From Methylobacter sp. (GTDB taxonomy: Bacteria > Pseudomonadota > Gammaproteobacteria > Methylococcales > Methylomonadaceae): 64,000 nucleotides of DNA. Shown one piece after another: positions 30,432-37,996 of the stretch. The stretch lies in contig JAUXTH010000143.1 in assembly GCA_030679035.1 (NCBI GenBank), forward strand, positions 43,820 to 107,819. The letters run 5' to 3'. The notes beneath the pieces are model-generated. The model was not told the origin of the DNA. It made no database searches and saw only the letters and a list, made by a program, of their open reading frames with translations. The number at the start of each line of letters is the position of its first letter. The stretch's first letter is position 1. A program made the position numbers and the translations under genes.

Positions 30432-31325
30432 TCCTCTTTTCCCCTGCAAGCCTCCGGTATGCACCGCAATAATACGCTGTCCAGGCTTGAAATAGTCTTT
30501 TTTGATTAAATCGTAGATGGCGTACATCATTTTTCCGGTATAAACCGGTTCAAGAGGAAGTGTAGTTTTTAATTCGAAGTCTTCAATAAATGCGCTTAAT
30601 TCAGCATTGTTTTTAGCAAAACCGCCAAAATGATAATCCAAGTTTATCTGCCAGTTATTACGTGGATGTGACAGCATGGCCTCAACCTCAGCCATTAAAA
30701 ATCCGGCGTTTTTTAATGCGGCAAAGCCCAGCACTGACGTTTGTTCCGAAGCCGCATCAACAATGCCCGCCAAAGTCGTCCCTGTTCCGCAGGGTACGCA
30801 AATTGTGTCGTAGGAAATAGCTATTTCGCCAACCAGCTCTGCTATCCCTTTCAACGCCAATGGCTGCGCTCCGCCTTCCGGCAACCAGTATTGCCGAGGC
30901 TCTAAGTCGGGCAAATCATGCCAGTTTTTGTATTGCCTGAGCAGCCTGTAATCAGAACGGGAGACAAATCTCAACTCCATGCCCCACGCTTTCATATCCA
31001 GCAATGTCGGTGTCAATGTTTCCGGCCGTTCGCCTCGCACAAGCCCGATGGTTTTTAACCCTAACACCTTTCCCACATAAGCCAAAGCATGCAGATGATT
31101 GGAATAAGCGCCGCCCATACTAATAAGGGTATCAACGCCTAGCGACAAGGCATGGTCGAGGATGTATTTAAGCTTGCGCCATTTGTTACCGGAAATCACG
31201 GGATGCAGCAGATCGTCACGTTTCATCCACAGCTCGATTGGGTATTGCAAAAGCCATGGATCAGCAATCTTTGTTAGAATTGACGGCTTGAAGGTTTTTT
31301 CCAGTTTTATCAGTTCGGGGTGCAT
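30429..31325 (-). CDS. PLP-dependent deaminase of the D-cysteine desulfhydrase / ACC deaminase family
   Basis: 298 residues. The fold-type II PLP signature is clear: KRDDLLHPVISGNKWRKLKY with the PLP lysine in GNKWRK (about residue 48), SMGGAYSNHLHALAY, and the phosphate loop PCGTGTTLAGIV (near 180). The family includes D-cysteine desulfhydrase and ACC deaminase; the exact substrate cannot be read here. The stop codon lies in a palindromic repeat. The chosen ATG (31325) touches the ATG of the divergent SRAP gene with no base in between; an in-frame upstream ATG at 31376 would make the genes overlap by 51 bases. Confidence 0.9.
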   Translation of the reverse strand: MHPELIKLEKTFKPSILTKIADPWLLQYPIELWMKRDDLLHPVISGNKWRKLKYILDHALSLGVDTLISMGGAYSNHLHALAYVGKVLGLKTIGLVRGERPETLTPTLLDMKAWGMELRFVSRSDYRLLRQYKNWHDLPDLEPRQYWLPEGGAQPLALKGIAELVGEIAISYDTICVPCGTGTTLAGIVDAASEQTSVLGFAALKNAGFLMAEVEAMLSHPRNNWQINLDYHFGGFAKNNAELSAFIEDFELKTTLPLEPVYTGKMMYAIYDLIKKDYFKPGQRIIAVHTGGLQGKRG

Positions 31326-32027
31326 ATGTGTGGACGTTTCAACTTGATTGCAACCGGCCGGCAAGTTATGGATCATTTCAATCTGCTGAGTTTACCCGCA
31401 CACAAACCCGACTACAACATTCCGCCGGGGCAAAAAATTCTCGCCATCGTGCAAATGGAAGACGGCAGCAACAGGGCCGTTAACCTGTATTGGGGATTGA
31501 TTCCATCGTGGGCGAAGGATCGCGCCATTTCCAGCCACCTGATTAATGCCAGAGCGGAAACGCTGACTGAAAAACCGTCGTTTAAAAATGCTTACCTGCA
31601 TCGACGCTGCCTGATTCCAGCCACCGGTTTCTTTGAATGGCAGAGTACCGGTCGCGCCAGTTCCCGGCCGGCTAGCGACCTACACACCATCCCTGGCGAT
31701 AAACGCAAACAGCCCTACCACATACACCAGCCGGATCATGCTTTATTCGCTTTTGCAGGCATTTGGGAGCACTGGGAACACGACCAGGAAACGGTTTATT
31801 CATGCACGATTATCACCACCGCTGCCAACGCCAAAATGACGCCTATTCATGACCGCATGCCGGTTATTATCGCGCCCGATGATTACAATCGCTGGCTGGA
31901 CAAGAAAACCACGGTTATCGAAATAGAGGATTTTTTAGCCGCCGATGCTTACCGCACTATGCAGATCACCCCGATCAGCACACGAGTCAATAATCCCCTG
32001 CATAATGATGAAAGATGTTTGAGGTAA
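31326..32027 (+). CDS. SRAP / HMCES-type abasic-site processing protein (YedK family)
   Basis: 233 residues. SRAP proteins form a thiazolidine crosslink with abasic sites in single-stranded DNA through Cys2. The start MCGRF gives the invariant Cys2 after Met removal. NARAET, the RRCLIPATGFFEW segment with the active-site Glu, and the HDRMPVII segment with the active-site His are all present. Residues 110-125 (RASSRPASDLHTIPGD) are an in-frame repeat insertion between FFEWQ and KQPYHI, where relatives have only a short turn. The same peptide is found inside Lpd in this window. The start codon is back to back with the divergent PLP-enzyme gene. Confidence 0.94.
   Translation: MCGRFNLIATGRQVMDHFNLLSLPAHKPDYNIPPGQKILAIVQMEDGSNRAVNLYWGLIPSWAKDRAISSHLINARAETLTEKPSFKNAYLHRRCLIPATGFFEWQSTGRASSRPASDLHTIPGDKRKQPYHIHQPDHALFAFAGIWEHWEHDQETVYSCTIITTAANAKMTPIHDRMPVIIAPDDYNRWLDKKTTVIEIEDFLAADAYRTMQITPISTRVNNPLHNDERCLR
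31653..31700 (+). repeat. 48 bp in-frame element in the SRAP gene
   Basis: Sixteen codons starting cgcgccagttcc and ending cctggcgat. The element is shared with lpd (35735-35782, reverse strand): the two are the same length, read in the same frame relative to each other, and are about 85 to 90 percent identical by eye. It lies in a loop before the KQPYHI strand. Confidence 0.9.
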
Positions 32028-32082
32028 CAGCAGCAGGGAAACGCCTGTTCTCGCCTAAGCTCGAACAGGCACTTCCAAGCTA

Positions 32083-34725
32083 CTATTTTTTCTTGGATTT
32101 AGCAGCCGACTCTTCGGCAATCAAATCGGGTTTATAGGACTTATAATCCGGCGCTATGCTGATCAATACCGTCAACAACGCCGCAACATAAGGAACTGCC
32201 TGCACAGAAAGAATCGCTATCCACAATCTGCCGCTAAAATTGTCGAAATGCTCCAAGGAAGCCATCATGCCGATCGCCACGCTCAACAATATCAACAACA
32301 GCAGTTCTTGCCTGATGGTGAACAATCCGACAAATAAAGCGCTGTGCTGTTCAAACTTCGGGGTGCGCATAAACGGTTTGCCAGACGTAAACAAACCCTG
32401 CAAAGTCCCCTTGGCGACGGTATGCGTTAAGGATAATCCAGACAGCGATGCGCCTAATGATTGCCAGACGGAACACGGCACACGGGCCTGATATAGCCAT
32501 AAGCCCCGGATGATTTTAAAGCTGAATATGCCCACCGTCGGCAATAAAAACGCATTGGCGGGAAGTTCGCTGTGTATCGGATCGTACAGGATCACGCCGG
32601 TTAAAACCAAGCTGGTCATGGTAAATACCAATGCCAGCGCATCTGAAAACCACGGCAGCCAACCGGCAATAAAATAATACTTCTGGGCGGCTGTCAGCAC
32701 GGGCTTTTTAGAAGGCAAAAAGCTGCGCCAATGCGCCTTGATGATTTGCATCGCGCCGTATACCCAGCGGTAGCGTTGGGTCATGTAGCCGGACATGGTG
32801 TCAGGCATAACCCCTTTTCCAAACGAATCTTTGACGTAAACCGAATCATAGCCTGCTTCATACAGACGTAAACCCAGTTCGCTGTCCTCACAGATACACC
32901 ATTCCGACCAATTACCCACTTCCAGCAACGCAGACTTTCTGATCATGGTCATCGTGCCATGCTGGATAATGGCGTTGTATTCATTCCTTTGCACCATGCC
33001 TATATTGAAAAAGCCGGCATATTCCCAGTAACAAAAAGATTTAAAAGCGCTTTGGTCGCGGTCGCGATAATCCTGAGGCGATTGGATGAAGCCGACATTT
33101 TCGTTGTCGAAATAAGGCACCATACTGTTAAGCCAATCAGGCGACAGGATATAATCGCTGTCGATCACCGCGATAATCTCGGCATCGGGAGCCGTTTGCT
33201 CGAGCGCATGATTGATCGCACCCGCTTTAAAGCCGGGCCAATTTTCCAAATGGAAGAACCTGAACTTCGGTCCCAGCCGTTCGCAATCGGCTTTCACCGG
33301 TTCCCAGACCGCCGGATCTTTGGTGTTGTTATCCATCACCAACACTTCCAGATTCGGATAATCCACCCTGTCCAAAGCTTCCAACGTCATCCGCACCATC
33401 TCGGGCGGCTCGTTATGGATAGGCAAATGCAAAGATACCTTGGGATATTTAAAGTCCGGGGATGGCTTAAGCGGCTGAAAAGTCCTGGCCGTTTTTCGAT
33501 GCCAGATGACTTCCGCTATTTCCAGGGATTCTATCAATAGGATGACTGCGGCCATAACCTGCATCAATATCAGGATAGCCCAAAAGACCATGGAAATATT
33601 AGTTTGGTATTGCTGGGCGCCAATCGACACTGACCAGAATATCGTCGATGCCGCAAGATTGGCAATCAGGGCGAAAAACACCAGCCCCGGCAGTTTCATG
33701 CTGCTGCGGGTAAATAAAAACAAACCCATCAAAACAACGCTGAAAACCGCCGCGCCGACTGCCCAATGCTCCCAGTTAGGCATCGCAATAACATCGCTAT
33801 CCATCGGATATTTGGGTTGCCGATCCGCATTAAAAATACCCCAGTAAGCCCCGGCCGAGCCTTCCAAAGACATCTTCCAGGGTTGGTCAAACGCCTCGAC
33901 AATATAATAAGTGACTTTTTCCGCATCGGCCCGGTTGAGGAACTCACGCAGAAATCTTGCCTGATTGAATACCGATGCCGTCGCATGCTTGAAAGGTTGA
34001 CCGTCTGAAGGCCAGCCGACCTCGGTAATGACGATAGGTTTATTGGGATACGCTTGTTGCACAGCATGATAACGGTCAAAAACATAATCAACCGCATCTT
34101 CCGCAGCAATACCTTCCCAGTAAGGCAGAATATGCACAGCTATAAAATCGACTTCGGCAACAAGCTCAGGATGCTCAAGCCATATGTCCCACGTTTCGGA
34201 GGTACTCACCGGCCGCCATGTGTTTCTTTTGACTTCCCGGATATATTCAATCAACCGCTGAGAAACAGTGTTGACAGCATTTACGTCAGTATTTCTAGCA
34301 CGCAACAACACCTCGTTACCCACCATAACACGAACGATATTGGGGTTATTTTGACGACTGACGTTAATTAAGGTTTCTATTTCCTGCCGGTTCTTCTCAA
34401 GATTATCGTCAATCCAGGCCCCCACAGTCGTATTCAGGTTATGCTTTGCTGCCAATTCAGGAACCTTGTCCAATCCTTTAAGCACGCTGTAAGTACGAAC
34501 AGCGTGAACCTTATTGGCAAGTAAGCTTAAATCATGATCAATGTCGCCTTCGCTGGGAAAGGTATTACTGGTTTGTGTATCCTGCTTTCTCATGGGGTCG
34601 AATGTGACGCCCATCGTAGTCTTGGTCCAAGGTTGCAATTGCAAGGGGTTGTTAACATAACTCCAGATGCTGAAATTAAGGAATACGATTAGAGCGAGTG
34701 CAATGACAGTAACTAGCTTTTTCAT
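32083..34725 (-). CDS. Bifunctional GH17 / GT2 membrane glucan enzyme (NdvB-like)
   Basis: 880 residues. An N-terminal membrane anchor (about 5-25) leads into a periplasmic GH17 domain with acid/base Glu in VGNEVLLR (near 137) and nucleophile Glu in ITEVGWPS (near 235). Two or three membrane segments follow (about 325-400), then a cytoplasmic GT2 domain with DNNTKD, DSDY (near 515), the acceptor Asp in CEDSELG (near 605) and QRYRW (near 635), and about five further membrane segments to the Lys-rich end. This architecture is known for NdvB-type enzymes that make and rearrange beta-1,3-glucans in Pseudomonas and relatives. It probably makes a periplasmic or exported beta-glucan. It stands alone, transcribed from the 355 bp gap upstream. 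Confidence 0.9.
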   Translation of the reverse strand: MKKLVTVIALALIVFLNFSIWSYVNNPLQLQPWTKTTMGVTFDPMRKQDTQTSNTFPSEGDIDHDLSLLANKVHAVRTYSVLKGLDKVPELAAKHNLNTTVGAWIDDNLEKNRQEIETLINVSRQNNPNIVRVMVGNEVLLRARNTDVNAVNTVSQRLIEYIREVKRNTWRPVSTSETWDIWLEHPELVAEVDFIAVHILPYWEGIAAEDAVDYVFDRYHAVQQAYPNKPIVITEVGWPSDGQPFKHATASVFNQARFLREFLNRADAEKVTYYIVEAFDQPWKMSLEGSAGAYWGIFNADRQPKYPMDSDVIAMPNWEHWAVGAAVFSVVLMGLFLFTRSSMKLPGLVFFALIANLAASTIFWSVSIGAQQYQTNISMVFWAILILMQVMAAVILLIESLEIAEVIWHRKTARTFQPLKPSPDFKYPKVSLHLPIHNEPPEMVRMTLEALDRVDYPNLEVLVMDNNTKDPAVWEPVKADCERLGPKFRFFHLENWPGFKAGAINHALEQTAPDAEIIAVIDSDYILSPDWLNSMVPYFDNENVGFIQSPQDYRDRDQSAFKSFCYWEYAGFFNIGMVQRNEYNAIIQHGTMTMIRKSALLEVGNWSEWCICEDSELGLRLYEAGYDSVYVKDSFGKGVMPDTMSGYMTQRYRWVYGAMQIIKAHWRSFLPSKKPVLTAAQKYYFIAGWLPWFSDALALVFTMTSLVLTGVILYDPIHSELPANAFLLPTVGIFSFKIIRGLWLYQARVPCSVWQSLGASLSGLSLTHTVAKGTLQGLFTSGKPFMRTPKFEQHSALFVGLFTIRQELLLLILLSVAIGMMASLEHFDNFSGRLWIAILSVQAVPYVAALLTVLISIAPDYKSYKPDLIAEESAAKSKKK

Positions 34726-35080
34726 TTGGGTGCTCGATTGTTCTGCTTAAAAGGTGAAAAATAGATGTTTGATTTAAGGATTTTAAAAAAGTATACGGCT
34801 TACACTCGTCTTAACTCGCAAGAAGATCGATGTTTTCGTTAAAGGATTAAGCGACAGAATGCCTGTTTGGCAGTTATTTTACACAGGTTCTAAATCTGAC
34901 AAGAATTTATTTAATCCGCCGAGTCCTTTATAAATCCTGCCTTGTATCGGCCTTTCAATTCTGCTGTTTGCTAAAGACAAAAACCACCTCTTCGCCTACT
35001 TCTGACCTCCATGGATGGAGCGAATGCAGAATGATTGCCAGGAGCAATCACTGCCCTGTAGGCAAGATTCTGGAATTGCT
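34726..35080. other. Intergenic stretch with three short hairpins
   Basis: The part next to the GH17-GT2 gene should hold its promoter. At 35007-35064 three hairpins follow each other: ctcca/tggag, gattgc/gcaatc and tgcc/ggca. This composite resembles the repeat clusters elsewhere in the window. The T-rich end just before 35081 belongs to the end of lpd. No gene is seen. Confidence 0.55.
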
Positions 35081-36565
35081 TTATTTTTTTATATAAAGAT
35101 CGGTAATCGAGCCAGTGATCATTTCGGCGGCGAACGCGAAGGTCTCGGATAACGAGGGATGTGGGTGGATAGTCAATCCGACATCTTCGGCATCCGCGCC
35201 CATTTCCAAGGCCAGCACCGCTTCGGCGATTAGTTCACCGGCATTGGGACCGACCATGCCTGCGCCAAGTATCCTGCCGGTTTCCTTGTCGCAGAGTATT
35301 TTGGTCAAGCCTTCCTTGCGTCCCAAGCTTAACGAGCGTCCGCTGGCAGCCCAAGGGAAAACAGCTCTGTCATAGTCTATGCCCTGTTGTTTGGCCTGAT
35401 TCTCGGTCAGCCCCATCCAGGTTATTTCAGGATCGGTATAAGCAACAGCGGGGATAGTCAAGGCATCGAATCCAGCTTTTAAACCGGCTGCAACTTCGGC
35501 GGCAACTTTGCCTTCGTGCGAAGCCTTGTGCGCCAACATCGGGTTACCAGCTATATCCCCTATCGCAAAAATATGCGGGACGTTGGTGCGCTGCTGCTTA
35601 TCGACGGCGATAAAACCGGCCTCATCGACGTTAACCCCAGCCAGCTCTGCGCTGATCAGCTTGCCGTTAGGCCTGCGGCCTACCGCTACCAAGACCGCAT
35701 CGAACAGTTCCGATTCAGGAGCTCCTTTACCGTTATCGCCAGGGATGGTGTGTATGCCGCTAGCCGGCAGGGAGCCGGCGCGGTCAAAACCGACTTTCAG
35801 GCCTTTTTTGTCAGCTTCAATGGAAGTCACCTTGGTTTCCAGCCAGATGTTTTTATATTGCTTTTTAATGCGTCGGTACAACGGGGTAACCAAGTCGTTA
35901 TCACAGCCTGGAATGATCTGATCCATCAATTCAACCACGCTGATTTCAGAGCCCAACGCATGATAAACCGTAGCCATTTCCAGGCCGATGATGCCGCCGC
36001 CGACGACCAACAGTTTCTTGGGGATTTCTTTTAATTCCAGCGCATCGGTCGAATCCCATAAACGCGGATCGTCATTCGGAAAAACCGGGATTTTAGTGGG
36101 ATGCGATCCGGCTGCGATAATGGCCTGATCGAAGCTGACGGTTTTAACGCCGGTTTCGGTTTGCACCTCAACCGTGTTGGATGAAATAAATTTCCCCGCG
36201 CCTTGAATCAAGGTTATTTTGCGCTGTTTTACCAATCGGGCAAGACCGTCACTCAGCCCCTTGGACACGCTTTCTTTCCAGCTGCGAATTTTATCTAGAT
36301 CGAAGCTAGGCTTTCCGTAACTGAGGCCGTGTTGTTCGAATTCTTCGGCTTCATGGACAATCTGCGCGACATGCAGCAGGGCTTTGGACGGGATGCAGCC
36401 GACGTTAAGACACACGCCGCCAAGGGCCGAATAACGCTCGATTAATACCACCTGTTTGCCCAAATCGGCGGCGCGGAATGCCGCCGTGTAACCGCCGGGG
36501 CCGCCGCCCAGTACCAGAACTTCCGCGTGTAGCACAGACTCGTTAACCGCTGGATTGGCATCCAT
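35081..36565 (-). CDS. lpd: Dihydrolipoamide dehydrogenase (E3)
   Basis: 494 residues. E3 reoxidises the lipoyl group of E2 with FAD and NAD. Seen: FAD loop GGGPGGYTAAFRAA (near 20), redox disulfide GGVCLNVGCIPSK (near 50), NAD loop VGGGIIGLE (near 188) and catalytic HPHPSLSE (near 465). Residues 262-277 (RAGSLPASGIHTIPGD) are an in-frame insertion in the NAD domain between KVGFD and NGKGAPESE; E. coli Lpd has nothing like it. The same element is in the SRAP gene. It ends the aceE-aceF-lpd set, separated from aceF by a palindromic repeat. Confidence 0.97.
   Translation of the reverse strand: MDANPAVNESVLHAEVLVLGGGPGGYTAAFRAADLGKQVVLIERYSALGGVCLNVGCIPSKALLHVAQIVHEAEEFEQHGLSYGKPSFDLDKIRSWKESVSKGLSDGLARLVKQRKITLIQGAGKFISSNTVEVQTETGVKTVSFDQAIIAAGSHPTKIPVFPNDDPRLWDSTDALELKEIPKKLLVVGGGIIGLEMATVYHALGSEISVVELMDQIIPGCDNDLVTPLYRRIKKQYKNIWLETKVTSIEADKKGLKVGFDRAGSLPASGIHTIPGDNGKGAPESELFDAVLVAVGRRPNGKLISAELAGVNVDEAGFIAVDKQQRTNVPHIFAIGDIAGNPMLAHKASHEGKVAAEVAAGLKAGFDALTIPAVAYTDPEITWMGLTENQAKQQGIDYDRAVFPWAASGRSLSLGRKEGLTKILCDKETGRILGAGMVGPNAGELIAEAVLALEMGADAEDVGLTIHPHPSLSETFAFAAEMITGSITDLYIKK
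35735..35782 (-). repeat. 48 bp in-frame element in lpd
   Basis: Sixteen codons, the counterpart of 31653-31700 in the SRAP gene. The conserved translation is R-A-x-S-x-P-A-S-x-x-H-T-I-P-G-D. It lies in a loop of the NAD-binding domain. Confidence 0.9.
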
Positions 36566-36607
36566 ATTCTTCTTCCTGCTTAAAGTTAAGTGTAATCAAT
36601 TACAATG

Positions 36608-36692
36608 GAACGCAGATGACGCTGATGGTTATGATAATCGCGGATAATCAAAAAATCTTATTAAATCATAATTATCCGCGTCATCAGCGTTC
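36608..36692. repeat. Inverted repeat between aceF and lpd
   Basis: The left arm gaacgcagatgacgctgat (from 36608) and the right arm ccgcgtcatcagcgttc (36676-36692) are inverted; a second inner pair (atcgcggataat and attatccgcg) lies between. It fills the 133 bp gap and may act as an mRNA processing or stability element. Confidence 0.75.
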
Positions 36693-36698
36693 TATTTT

Positions 36699-37982
36699 CT
36701 ACAGCAACAACCTGCGAATATCGCCCAGATACTGTTTGACTGCTGCCATGAAGCGCGCACCTTCTGCACCGTCAATCACCCGATGATCATAGGTCAAATC
36801 GAGCGGCAACATCAATCGCGGCACAAATGCATTGCCATCCCAGACCGGCTGCATTTTGGCTCGGGTAACACCGAGTATCGCCACTTCCGGGGCATTGACT
36901 ATCGGCGTAAAAGCCGTGCCGCCGATACCGCCGAGACTGGAAATAGTGATGCAGCCGCCCTGCATTTCGGCAGGCATCAGCTTGCCCAAGCGGGCCTTGT
37001 TGCTTTTTTCGGCCAACTCGGCGGTTAATTCGTTGATGCCTTTGCGGTTGACGTCGCGCAGCACCGGAACCACCAAGCCGTTGGGCGTATCGACCGCGAT
37101 ACCGATATTGAAATATTTTTTGAAGATCAGATTTTCGCCGTCGGCAGACAGCGACGCGTTGAATTGCGGGAACTGTTCCATCGCAGAAACCAGCGCCTTG
37201 ATGATAAACACCAGACCGGTGATTTTGACGTCATCCTTGGTTTTTTCGGCATTCAGCGCGACGCGGAACGCCTCCATTTCGGTGATATCCGCTTCGTCAT
37301 GGTAGGTGACCATCGGCAGGTTCAGCCACACCCGGCATAAATTTTGCCCGGTCAGCCGCTTGATCTTGCTGAGTTTTTGCTCTTCTATCTCGCCGAACTG
37401 GGAGAAATCGACAGCAGGCATGGCCGGAATTCCGCTGCCGCCTTGTCCTACACCTTCCGCCATGGCTTTCTTGACGAAGTTTTTCACATCGTCTTTTACG
37501 ATGCGTCCTTTGCGGCCGCTGCCGGTGGTTATTTTGTTTATATCAACGCCCAGTTCGCGGGCAAAAAGCCGAACGGCGGGTGTGGCGTGAGCAGCGTGGG
37601 TTGAAGTGCTGCTAATCGATATTTCTTGCCTTGGTTCAGGCGTGGCGACAGCCGGTTGAGAATCGGGTTCCGGCGCTTTTTCTGCCGGAGCGGCTACTTG
37701 CTGTACCGGTTCTGCCGGTGCAGCAACACTAGCCGCTTCGTCACTTACCAATACCGTCGCAATCAACCTCCCTTCCGAAACCTTATCTCCGGGCTTGATA
37801 AACAACTCCTGCACCGTGCCCGTCGCACTGGAGGGTAAATCTATGCTGGCTTTGTCGGTTTCAAGTATAGCCAGGGTTTGTTCCAGTTTCACCTCGTCGC
37901 CCGGTTTAACCAATACGTCTACTACGTCGATATTTTCGACATTGCCAACATCAGGAACCTTTATTTCAATCAATGAAGCCAT
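36699..37982 (-). CDS. aceF: Pyruvate dehydrogenase E2, dihydrolipoyl acetyltransferase
   Basis: 427 residues from the ATG at 37982 (site GGAAGG eight bases upstream). It has one lipoyl domain (residues 1-75, lipoyl Lys in ETDKASIDLPS), a Pro/Ala linker, the E1/E3-binding domain (ATPAVRLFARELGVDI, near 135) and the catalytic core with the end motif DHRVIDGAEGARF (near 400). E. coli E2 has three lipoyl domains; many bacteria have one or two. It forms the core of the complex with AceE and Lpd; aceE ends 14 bp upstream. Confidence 0.96.
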   Translation of the reverse strand: MASLIEIKVPDVGNVENIDVVDVLVKPGDEVKLEQTLAILETDKASIDLPSSATGTVQELFIKPGDKVSEGRLIATVLVSDEAASVAAPAEPVQQVAAPAEKAPEPDSQPAVATPEPRQEISISSTSTHAAHATPAVRLFARELGVDINKITTGSGRKGRIVKDDVKNFVKKAMAEGVGQGGSGIPAMPAVDFSQFGEIEEQKLSKIKRLTGQNLCRVWLNLPMVTYHDEADITEMEAFRVALNAEKTKDDVKITGLVFIIKALVSAMEQFPQFNASLSADGENLIFKKYFNIGIAVDTPNGLVVPVLRDVNRKGINELTAELAEKSNKARLGKLMPAEMQGGCITISSLGGIGGTAFTPIVNAPEVAILGVTRAKMQPVWDGNAFVPRLMLPLDLTYDHRVIDGAEGARFMAAVKQYLGDIRRLLL

Positions 37983-37996
37983 TTTGCATCCTTCCG

